Assembly (NCBI GenBank): GCA_902984215.1
Contig: CADWAF010000712.1
Coordinates: forward strand, 1-10,192
Length of the DNA stretch: 10,192 bases
Source of the DNA: Willaertia magna
Taxonomy: Eukaryota; Heterolobosea; Eutetramitea; Acrasida; Naegleriidae
Direction: 5' to 3'
Every line of letters starts with the position of its first letter. The stretch's first letter is position 1. A program made the position numbers and the translations under genes. A model generated the notes under the pieces. The model was given only the letters and a program-made list of their open reading frames with translations. It did not search any database and had not been told where the DNA came from. Positions 1 to 6,903 of the stretch are shown in pieces.

Positions 1-825
1 CACGAGTATTTACAAAATTTATTTAAAAATTTATTTATTCCAATTCATTCCATTTATTCTTTACAACAATTTACTTTACAAAAACAAGAAATTATTTATT
101 CAAATCAAAGAAAAGAATATAAAATTATTTTATTTTTAAAACCGCAACATTCTGAAATTATTTTACCGTATGACAATAATGAATTTTTATTATTGGAATA
201 TTTCATTGACAAGGTGAAAGAAGAAAAATTATTTGAAGAATTTATTGTAAATAATTTGATGAAAGAAGTTTTTACAAAACCAAGAACTTTAACTGGAAAA
301 CAAACTAATGTCACATTAATTAAACCAATTTTAGAAAATAATAATAATCAATTATGTGTTTGGCATAAAATTACAAAAAAACAAGAATTGTATAAAGAAT
401 TTTATGAAAATAATCAAATTACAACTGTAATTTGTCTTTTAACAGAAAAAGAAGGTTGTAATGATTATTCAAAATTATCACAACATTGTAATTTAGAACA
501 TTTTAATTTTTCTTTATTTGGTGCAAATATTAATTATTTATCAAAAAAAGAAACAATTGAACTACTTTTACAATACGCCAATCAAATCATTTCTTTATTA
601 AAATCAACAGAAAAAAAAAGAAATATTGTAATTCACTGTTCTGCAGGTTGTCATCGAACTGGAATTGTTGCTTATTTAGTTTTAAGAATGTTAGGATTAA
701 ATAAAACAAAAGCTAGAAATGCATTATTATTAATGAGAAGAGAAACTGGAGTGGAAGTTGGACAAGAAAGAATGAAATTAGTTGATGACAATATTTTACA
801 TAAGGCATTAGTAGTAGAACAATGA
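1..825 (+). CDS. CX5R dual-specificity/tyrosine phosphatase, 5'-partial
   Basis: The frame is open from the first base to a TGA at 823-825, giving 274 visible residues. No ATG occurs before codon 87, so the true start or an upstream exon lies left of the window. The C-terminal 180 residues or so form a cysteine-phosphatase domain: a hydrophobic strand (TTVICLLTEKEG, 141-152) and the P-loop HCSAGCHRTG (212-221) with nucleophile Cys213 and phosphate-binding Arg219. The fold order and P-loop resemble small DSPs of the CDKN3/KAP and bacterial DSP type, so removal of phosphate from a phosphoamino acid is the family expectation; the substrate is unknown. The loop that should carry the general-acid Asp (about 168-180, FNFSLFGANINYL) has no acidic residue. 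Residues 1-95 match nothing I recognise and could be a separate domain. An AATAAA lies at 852-857, just after the stop. Sure of the phosphatase class, unsure of the subfamily. Confidence 0.85.
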   Translation, partial: HEYLQNLFKNLFIPIHSIYSLQQFTLQKQEIIYSNQRKEYKIILFLKPQHSEIILPYDNNEFLLLEYFIDKVKEEKLFEEFIVNNLMKEVFTKPRTLTGKQTNVTLIKPILENNNNQLCVWHKITKKQELYKEFYENNQITTVICLLTEKEGCNDYSKLSQHCNLEHFNFSLFGANINYLSKKETIELLLQYANQIISLLKSTEKKRNIVIHCSAGCHRTGIVAYLVLRMLGLNKTKARNALLLMRRETGVEVGQERMKLVDDNILHKALVVEQ

Positions 826-893
826 TATTTTCTTATATAATCCTTTGTAATAATAAAAGAATAATAATTATTATTAAACATTATAAAAAATAA
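826..893. other. Convergent intergenic spacer with a 16-bp AT palindrome
   Basis: This 68-bp gap separates the stop codons of the phosphatase (plus) and cyclase (minus) genes. It contains AATAAA at 852-857 on the plus strand and the perfect palindrome AATAATAATTATTATT at 860-875. Both transcripts must end in or beyond this gap, so their 3' UTRs are very short or overlap. In DNA this AT-rich such motifs can arise by chance. Confidence 0.4.
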
Positions 894-3068
894 TCATTTT
901 GTTTTTAATAGTTCAACACAATTCCACTTGCCAAGATCTTGTTCGAACCTCAGTAAATCTTCACATAGTTCTTTTCTTAATTTTGCTGATGTATCATCTT
1001 TATCCATTTCTAAAACCTTGTTGAAGTATATTAAGGCATTTTCTACATTTAAATGATTAATATCAAATAAATTAGAAACACCCTTTTCAAATATTTCTCT
1101 CGTGACATATTTTGTACTATATTCTGGAAATATTTCAATTAATTCTACGTCACACTTTTTACCTACAACAGCTACATTACCAATCTTTCTGTAAATATTC
1201 TTGTTTATTTCAATTAAACTACTATCTATTACTTGCTTTGTGACAAGTATTCCTGCACCAAAATGTTTTGTTAAACTTTCAACTCTAGATGCTAAATTGA
1301 CAGTATCACCAATTATCTTAAATAATGTGTTAAAATTAAATTGGTATTAAAAAAAACTTACAGTCGCATCCATTCGTTTTGATTCACCAACTAACCCAAC
1401 CGCAACTCTCCCTCTAGCTATCCCAATCCCTACAGAGATATCAGGATACTTTGTATTATTATTAAATTTTGTAATTTCTTTTTGTAAAGCCATAGCTGCC
1501 TCAACAGATTTTCCAGGCGTTAAAAACAAACAAATTATACCATCTATTATTGTTAATTTTGTAAAACAAGAAACAAAATAGAACTTACCTCCCATATATT
1601 TATCTATATAGCCATCATACTTTCTGACAATAGGCCCAACAGCCGACAGATAAGTGTTTATAAACTTGAAGGTTTCTTTAACTGACATTTGTTCGGAAAG
1701 AGTGGTATATTTTCTAATGTCAGCAAACATAACATCTAATTCCATTTCATAATAATCTCCATGTTCTAATTCTGTAACTTTTTCTTTTTGAATAATATTC
1801 ATAAATTCTTTTGGTACAAACTTATGAACCATATCTTCTTGTAAGGCTAATAATTTCCTCCAAGGATTTACAATAGTTTTTGAAAAAACCAAAGCCAATG
1901 ATATAGATATAGTCATTACTAATAAGATAGCAATAAAGAAACCAGAAAGTGATGCTATAGCCCTTCTTGTAATATCAGAAGATGTATCTAATATATTAGT
2001 CCTCAATTCTTTCTCAACAATTCTTAAATTATTAATTTGTATTGTAACATTATTAAACCACACCTCTGAAGTATACAGTATTAAATTAGAATAATTATCA
2101 AGCATATACTTTTCCATTCTATCAATATTTTCTGACACATTAGTAAACATTAACTGTTTATAAAAATCATAAATTTGTTGTGACATTCTTAACTCAAAAA
2201 TCCTTCTCTCCTCATCATATTTACTAACTAATGAGATATAATAGTTATAAGTTACAGCAGTAAACCCTTTAGATTCCAAAATAATTGCACCTACACCTCT
2301 CTTTAAGGCTAACAATTCTTTAGTTTGAATTAATGAAGTATACGAAGTAAGGAAAGATGAAATTCTTGCATCATTTGATTGACTTGAAAGTAGAATAACA
2401 CAATCAGATATTGTTCTTATCCAATCAGTATAAAACTGAAAGAAATCAAAAAAACTATAAAAACCTTCTTTTCTATGAGTATCTAATTTAGCGATATAAT
2501 AATTGTTAATTAATTTTATATTTTCAATTACTTGATTAGAATTTCTCTCGTTAGACATAAAGGCTCTTAAATAAGAATCTCTCATCTCAACTGAACTTAA
2601 ATCCTTTCTATATTGTTGAATTAAGACATCCGTTCTATTTCTTTGTTGATACAATTCATTCAAGCCTAAACTTTCATTTCTTCCCAAGTATAAGGCTGAT
2701 AACCCTCTTTCATACTGTAAGTTATGGGAAAGATCTGAAAAGATAACAAAAAGGTTTCCTACGAAGGAGATATGTCTTGCATTATCAAGCATTTGGTAAG
2801 ACTTTAAAAGTATAACTATTCCAAAGCCTATTAAACTTATTAAGGCAAAAATAATAAGGAAAAATAGTTTTAAAGAAAGAGGTATAGTAGATTCTATAAA
2901 ATTAAAACAACTTTTACTTTTCTTCTTATTTTCAAAATTACTTTTACTTTCTGTTATATTTTGAATAGTAAAAGTTTGTTGAGAAAAAGTTCTTTTGAGA
3001 GCTTCATTTCCGATTTCAATAATTATATCATTTCTGATGTCTATTTCTTCTTCTTTATTAGAATTCAT
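894..3068 (-). CDS. NIT-domain receptor adenylate/guanylate cyclase (3 exons)
   Basis: The spliced CDS is complement(join(894..1316,1362..1543,1589..3068)), 694 aa. The order is: a cytosolic Asn/Lys-rich N-terminus (1-62); membrane helix 1 (about 63-88); a NIT-type sensor with the repeated hallmarks YERGLSALYLGR (119-130) and LALKRGVGAIILESKG (253-268); helix 2 (about 372-396); a short linker; and a class III cyclase domain (about 440-590). The sensor has candidate N-glycosylation sites (NES, NRT, NVS, NVT), which fits an extracellular position. Catalytic residues are present: metal-binding Asp450 (FADIRKYTTLSEQ) and Asp494 (DKYMGDG), and Asn561/Arg565 in IGDTVNLASR. The purine-specificity positions read Lys490 and Thr554, the pair seen in bicarbonate-responsive cyclases such as CyaC and sAC, so cAMP is the likelier product (inference). 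The tail (about 630-690) is helical and TPR-like. Both introns are supported by restoration of the cyclase motifs. The start is the first ATG of the open frame. Confidence 0.9.
1317..1361 (-). other. Intron 2 of the cyclase gene (45 bp)
   Basis: On the minus strand the donor is GTAAGT and the acceptor TTTAAG. The intron falls in phase 0 between Thr554 and Ile555 and its removal restores MDATIIGDTVNLASR, the canonical cyclase motif. If it is retained, translation stops four residues later. A possible branch-point match (TTTTAAC) lies about 15 nt before the acceptor. Confidence 0.9.
1544..1588 (-). other. Intron 1 of the cyclase gene (45 bp, in-frame and stopless)
   Basis: The donor is GTAAGT and the acceptor AATAG on the minus strand. 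The length is a multiple of three and no stop occurs in the coding frame, so an unspliced reading looks like continuous coding sequence. Splicing joins G to AT, makes the Asp494 codon and restores KYMGDGIICLF in place of KYMGGKFYF. The intron has a TTAAC-like branch-point candidate close to the acceptor. Confidence 0.9.
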
Positions 3069-3332
3069 TCTTTTTCTAAAGTATCTTCCATATAGACAAT
3101 ATGAAAATAAAAAATTAATAAACCAGTTCTGTTGTTGTGGTTCTTTTTTTCTTTTTAAAAAAAATTGGATTTGAAAAATGTTGTATGAATTGGTAATAGT
3201 GTTTACTGAAATAAAAACGAATGCACTTGAATCTTATCTTTTTGCTTTATTTTCCAAATTGATGAAATGGGTTCCTTATTTATAATAAATGTTGTGCCTC
3301 ACGTACAGTTAAATTGATTTACTTTACAGTCC

Positions 3333-3353
3333 TGGTTTTGACAAACAAAACCA
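3333..3353. repeat. Inverted repeat, 8-bp arms, 5-nt loop
   Basis: TGGTTTTG (3333-3340) and CAAAACCA (3346-3353) are exact reverse complements separated by ACAAA. The pair would form a stable small hairpin in single-stranded DNA or in RNA from either strand. It lies in the divergent intergenic region; no function is known. Confidence 0.6.
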
Positions 3354-3373
3354 TTGAACGTGTATACCAGTAA

Positions 3374-3400
3374 GCGCACAGCGCAGTGCATGACTGCACC
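3374..3400. repeat. GC-rich patch with overlapping alternative hairpins
   Basis: The patch contains GCGCA twice (3374-3378 and 3381-3385), then two competing inverted repeats: GCAGT (3383-3387) with ACTGC (3393-3397), and GTGCA (3386-3390) with TGCAC (3395-3399). Its GC content stands out strongly against the surroundings. Function is unknown; it could be a regulatory site or part of a structured UTR. Confidence 0.45.
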
Positions 3401-3688
3401 AAGCAATAGTATCAAAAACAATTTCATATTTATTAATTTAATAACAAATATGATTTTAAAAATTTGCTATCCCCAAAACTTATCCATTTTCAATTTGTTT
3501 ATAAACAAATCCTAAAGGAACAACATAAGGCAGACTGTATTTTTAACACTAAGGCTGAATAATCCTGAACTTTAACAAAGTGGTATGGAATCCCTTTGTT
3601 TAAATCGTTCAAAAAAAATAAAGATTTTTTAGTGATAGTTTCCGATACATAAATTCCACATAACTTACACATTTACTACTTTTGCAAA

Positions 3689-5260
3689 ATGTTGAGTGAA
3701 GAACAATATCAAACATTACTTTCTTCTTCAAATAATGCTAACAATAACAATAATAATAACAATTCTTCTTCCAATAATACTAAAATATTACCCGCGCCTC
3801 AAGACAATCAAAAAGACAACATGACTAATAATGACAGTATTAATAATAACAATAACAACGATATTACTGTTTACAATAAAAAAGATGATGAACAAGAAAT
3901 TTTAACTTCTAACAGTGACGGTTATTTTGAAAAAATTATAAAATTTAAAAAGAAAATTAAATTAATATCTAGTGGTAAATGTCACGTTGTAATAGTTACA
4001 ACAAATGGTGATTTATATATGTACGGTATAAATGTTTTAGGTCAATTAGGAATTGGTAAAAAAATACCTCAATTACAAAAATTTACAAAAATCAAAAAAT
4101 TTAAAAATATTAAACTAATAAATGCAGGTTTAGAACATACAATTATTGTAAATGATTTTAATGAAGTTTTTGTAACTGGAAGAAATTTTGGACAATTAGG
4201 ATTAGAAAGTTTTACAACACAATATAAATTTACAAAACTTTTTTATTTAAATAATAAATTAAATTTTAAATTATTAACTGGAAATGAAGTATTTACAATT
4301 TTAATTACAAAAAATAATGAATTTTATTGTTGTGGTGAACATTTAGAACATCAATTAGGAATGAATGAAAATGAATATAGAGATTTACCTTTATTTGTAA
4401 AGAATGAGAACTTTCCAAAGATTGAAGTAAAAGATGTCAAATGTGGTTATTTTCATACTTTAATTTTAGATATTTATGGAGATGTCTATGCTAGTGGGAA
4501 AAATAATTTTGGCGCGAATATTGGATCCAATATTTATGGCGGGAATTTTGCTGCTGATTCTTCTTCTGGTTCTTGTTTACGACGAGATTCAAATAATAAT
4601 AATGAAAATTTTAGTGGGAATTTTAGTGAAGAAGAGAAAGGTAATAATTTTAAAGTCTTTACAAAGTTAAATTTATTATTTATTGTTAAAGAAATTGCTT
4701 GTAATAGACATTCTAGTTTATTTTTAAGTGTTAATAATGAATTATTTGTAACTGGAAATAATTCAAGTGGTCAACTTGGTTTAAATTTAGAAAATAATAT
4801 GCAAATTTTAAATTTAGTAAAAATTAATTATATTTCAAACAAAATTAAACATATTTTTAGTTCACCACATAATTATTTTAATTTTATTTTAACAATTGAT
4901 AATGAATTATATGCTTCTGGGGAAAACCATTTTGGTCAATTATTTATTTTAAAAGAAAATTGTAAAACAAATATTTATAATACAAAATATTTAGATATCT
5001 TTACAAAAATACCTTTTAAAATAAATAAGAAATATATAAATGTAATACCAAGTGAAAATTATTCAATTATTGTATCAACTAATTATAAATTAAATGGTAG
5101 ATATAAAAATTTAGAAATAAAATTAATGAAAAATAATTTAAAAAAACAATTAAATGAAAAGAAAATATTTAGTGATATTTCTTTTAATTTTTTATTAATA
5201 AATGATAACAATTTAGCACCATCGTTGAAATTACCAAAAAAAAGAATAAAATTGTTTTAA
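3689..5260 (+). CDS. RCC1-repeat beta-propeller protein A (intronless)
   Basis: A single open frame of 523 aa starts at the first ATG, with AAA just before it. Residues 12-60 are an Asn/Ser-rich low-complexity leader. RCC1 units follow from about residue 80, each with a G-x-x-H or related strand, then a strand ending in G, then a GQLG-like turn: GDLYMYGINVLGQLG (107-121), NEVFVTGRNFGQLGL (158-172), NEFYCCGEHLEHQLG (210-224), GDVYASGKNNFGANIG (264-279), NELFVTGNNSSGQLG (350-364) and NELYASGENHFGQL (405-418). A partial N-terminal strand set and the C-terminal YKLNGRYKNL would close a seven-bladed propeller. Blade 4 carries an insertion (about 280-320). The tail (485-523) has KKIFSDISF, which resembles the opening of a BTB domain, then ends. 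RCC1 propellers act as exchange factors or binding scaffolds; the partner here is unknown. An unrelated-looking second RCC1 gene follows after 77 bp. Confidence 0.88.
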   Translation: MLSEEQYQTLLSSSNNANNNNNNNNSSSNNTKILPAPQDNQKDNMTNNDSINNNNNNDITVYNKKDDEQEILTSNSDGYFEKIIKFKKKIKLISSGKCHVVIVTTNGDLYMYGINVLGQLGIGKKIPQLQKFTKIKKFKNIKLINAGLEHTIIVNDFNEVFVTGRNFGQLGLESFTTQYKFTKLFYLNNKLNFKLLTGNEVFTILITKNNEFYCCGEHLEHQLGMNENEYRDLPLFVKNENFPKIEVKDVKCGYFHTLILDIYGDVYASGKNNFGANIGSNIYGGNFAADSSSGSCLRRDSNNNNENFSGNFSEEEKGNNFKVFTKLNLLFIVKEIACNRHSSLFLSVNNELFVTGNNSSGQLGLNLENNMQILNLVKINYISNKIKHIFSSPHNYFNFILTIDNELYASGENHFGQLFILKENCKTNIYNTKYLDIFTKIPFKINKKYINVIPSENYSIIVSTNYKLNGRYKNLEIKLMKNNLKKQLNEKKIFSDISFNFLLINDNNLAPSLKLPKKRIKLF

Positions 5261-5337
5261 AATTTTTATTTAAAAAAACTGTCAACTTTTCAAAAAAGAA
5301 ATTGTAAACTTTTATTGAAAAAAAATTGTTAAAAAAA
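5261..5337. other. 77-bp spacer between the RCC1 genes with imperfect direct repeat
   Basis: Two similar units, each AACTTTT followed by an A-run and AATTGT, occupy 5284-5306 and 5307-5330, with a period of about 23-24 bp. The spacer must hold the 3' end of the first RCC1 transcript and the promoter or 5' UTR of the second, unless they are co-transcribed. It ends in seven A residues touching the downstream ATG. I see no AATAAA in it. Confidence 0.45.
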
Positions 5338-6853
5338 ATGAAAAAAAAGATCTTTTTGGTGAGTTTTTCTTTTTTAATCCGTTGAATTGACAATTTAATT
5401 TTATTTAATTTTTAAATTTTAAAATAATTTATTTCTTTTAATTTACTACTTATAATAAACAATATAGAGCTCAGGAAGAAATGATAGTTATCAATTAGGA
5501 CATAATAAACAAGATGGTTGTTATCACGAAATGGAAGTTATCCCAACAAATTTACAAATTAAAAAAGTGGAATGTGGTAGATCACACGTAATTTTTCAAA
5601 GTAAGTATTCATTTTTCTTATACAATCAGTTTCTTATTAAAAATTATTAATAATAATTTCTTTAAGCAAATGATAATGAATTATATGCATTAGGTAGAAA
5701 TGAGTAAGTACTGTTTTTATTTTTACAATTTGTTGTTGTAAATGATGAATATTGTAAAACATTTATTGTAAATTATGTGTAAAACATTTATTGATTTGTA
5801 AAAGTCACGGTCAATGCGGTGTTGTTTTAGGTGATCACAATGAATTAAGAAATCACACTTTACCACCAATACAACAATTAACAATCTGTTTAAATGAAGA
5901 AACCAATAGCCCATTAACCAACGTTAATGATTTCTCAGTTGGTTGGTTCCACACAGTTGCTCTCTGTAATAACTTTACAAAAGTAATGTTTACAGGTTCT
6001 TACATTTCACTTTTATATAAAAGTGCATTTATTAATCATTCTGAAATGAAATTAAAAGAAAATCAATTAAAATTTACAAAAGTATCATCTGGTTGTCACT
6101 GTTTTGCAGTTGCAATTGATGATCGTTATATTTTGTTTAAACCAAGTGAAAGTGAGTTAAATGAGTTTGATGTCTTGACAGTTACACAAAATAATAGTTG
6201 TTTGATAAAACAATTGGAATGTACTTCTAGTACATTTCTTTTTTTGACAAGTGATAATTCCTGTTATTGTTTAAATGGTATAAACTTAAAGAAATTTGAA
6301 AATTTAAAGAAAGAAATTGTAAAGATTACAGCATGTGGTTTATCAGCTGATATTTCTTTTAAAACAATCGACGGATATAATTATTATAGTAGTTTTAATG
6401 AAAATGTTAATTATAGAGAAAAGAATGAAATGTTTGATGTAATTCCTTACTATTTTTGTTTTCAATATTATAATAGACAAGGTTTGTATTTTAATTTATT
6501 TTGTAATAATTTATTGTAACAATTTTTTATAATAATTTAATTGTTCAATAATTTAATTGTTAAATAATTAAATAATTATAGAAAGAAAAATATATGGAAA
6601 TAGAAATAGTGATGGTCAACTAGGAGTTGGTTTAGCAAACGGTAGCGATGAAAGACCTGCCATTTATGTAAATGAATTATTGAAAAATAATCCAAATTTC
6701 AATATTGAAACCATTTGTTCAGGTTGTGATTTTTCTGTTATCGTTTTAGAAGAACAAGAAACTAGAGAAGAAAAGAGAATGAAAGATAATTTATTTTTAA
6801 TTTTATTAAATAATAATAGAACGTTACATGTATCTGATATTTTTATTTGTTAA
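5338..6853 (+). CDS. RCC1-repeat beta-propeller protein B (5 exons)
   Basis: The hand-derived model is join(5338..5358,5468..5600,5667..5703,5805..6481,6582..6853), 379 aa, with frame kept at all four junctions. Splicing yields clear RCC1 strands: KKIFLSSGRNDSYQLG (3-18), NELYALGRNDHGQCG (55-69) and RKIYGNRNSDGQLG (291-304). Between them are weaker repeats ending in motifs such as CGRSHVIFQ, VGWFHTVAL, SGCHCFAVAI and CSGCDFSVIVL. I count seven blades, of which 3-6 have lost the usual GQLG turn. The tail KDNLFLILLNNNRTLHVSDIFIC resembles the end of the upstream RCC1 protein, up to an SDI motif. The first exon is only seven codons (ATG preceded by seven A residues, donor GTGAGT) and is the least certain part. 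A donor GTTTGT in the last intron is non-standard, but the frame and the motif demand it. AATAAA lies at 6870-6875. The binding partner is unknown. Confidence 0.8.
5359..5467 (+). other. Intron 1 of RCC1 gene B (109 bp)
   Basis: The donor is GTGAGT at 5359 and the acceptor AATATAG at 5461-5467, in phase 0. The downstream exon is certain from its RCC1 motif; the upstream seven-codon exon is chosen because it alone gives an ATG, a consensus donor and the right frame. Confidence 0.65.
5601..5666 (+). other. Intron 2 of RCC1 gene B (66 bp)
   Basis: The donor is GTAAGTA and the acceptor TTTAAG, in phase 1. Splicing joins CRSHVIFQ-type strand sequence to TNDNELYALGRN, the expected strand order within an RCC1 repeat. 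Confidence 0.88.
5704..5804 (+). other. Intron 3 of RCC1 gene B (101 bp) with internal 16-bp repeat
   Basis: The donor is GTAAGTA and the acceptor TAAAAG, in phase 2. Splicing gives GRNDHGQCG, a standard RCC1 turn. Inside it TGTAAAACATTTATTG occurs twice exactly, at 5753-5768 and 5778-5793 (period 25), a small tandem duplication with partial decay between the copies. Confidence 0.88.
6482..6581 (+). other. Intron 4 of RCC1 gene B (100 bp)
   Basis: The donor is GTTTGT and the acceptor TTATAG, in phase 1. The frame downstream reads RKIYGNRNSDGQLGVG, a textbook RCC1 strand and turn, so an intron is needed here. The donor departs from the GTAAGT/GTGAGT seen in every other intron of the window. 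Confidence 0.82.
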
Positions 6854-6903
6854 TTATTTTAATTATTTTAATAAATTAATTATGTTAAATTATATTAAAT
6901 TAT

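Larger units (their letters stand above)
3069..3688. promoter_or_regulatory. Divergent intergenic region between cyclase and RCC1 genes
   Basis: These 620 bp lie between the cyclase start (minus) and the RCC1 start (plus), so they should hold both 5' UTRs and promoters. I see no ORF of note, tRNA or splice-consistent exon. About 3300-3410 is less AT-rich than its surroundings and carries two small inverted repeats (described separately). Poly-T and poly-A tracts lie near 3145-3165. No promoter motif is recognisable. The regulatory role is inferred from position only. Confidence 0.5.

Noticed and set aside
193..195. TTG as a start for the phosphatase gene
   Set aside because: The frame is open to the window edge, and TTG starts are not expected in nuclear genes of such organisms; the gene is simply cut at its 5' end.
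930..955. GGTTCGAAC-like word on the minus strand resembling a tRNA B box
   Set aside because: It lies in the cyclase coding sequence (LLRFEQDL), and no matching A box, anticodon arm or acceptor stem is found around it.
1347..1361. Cyclase stop codon at 1347-1349 as a truncation
   Set aside because: The stop lies in a 45-bp intron; splicing restores IGDTVNLASR and a further 141 codons including the stop.
4476..4670. A 64-codon plus-strand ORF inside RCC1 gene A
   Set aside because: It overlaps clear RCC1 coding sequence in another frame and resembles no domain; it is a shadow.
5184..5393. A 69-codon minus-strand ORF rich in Phe and Lys over the RCC1 spacer
   Set aside because: It is the complement of A-rich coding and spacer sequence, is low in complexity, and overlaps two better-supported genes.
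5080..5480. Fusion of the two RCC1 genes into one long propeller protein by splicing over the first stop codon
   Set aside because: The GT sites I examined near the end of the first gene (near 5096 and 5171) are phase 1, while the acceptor at 5467 needs phase 0, and neither matches the GTAAGT/GTGAGT consensus.
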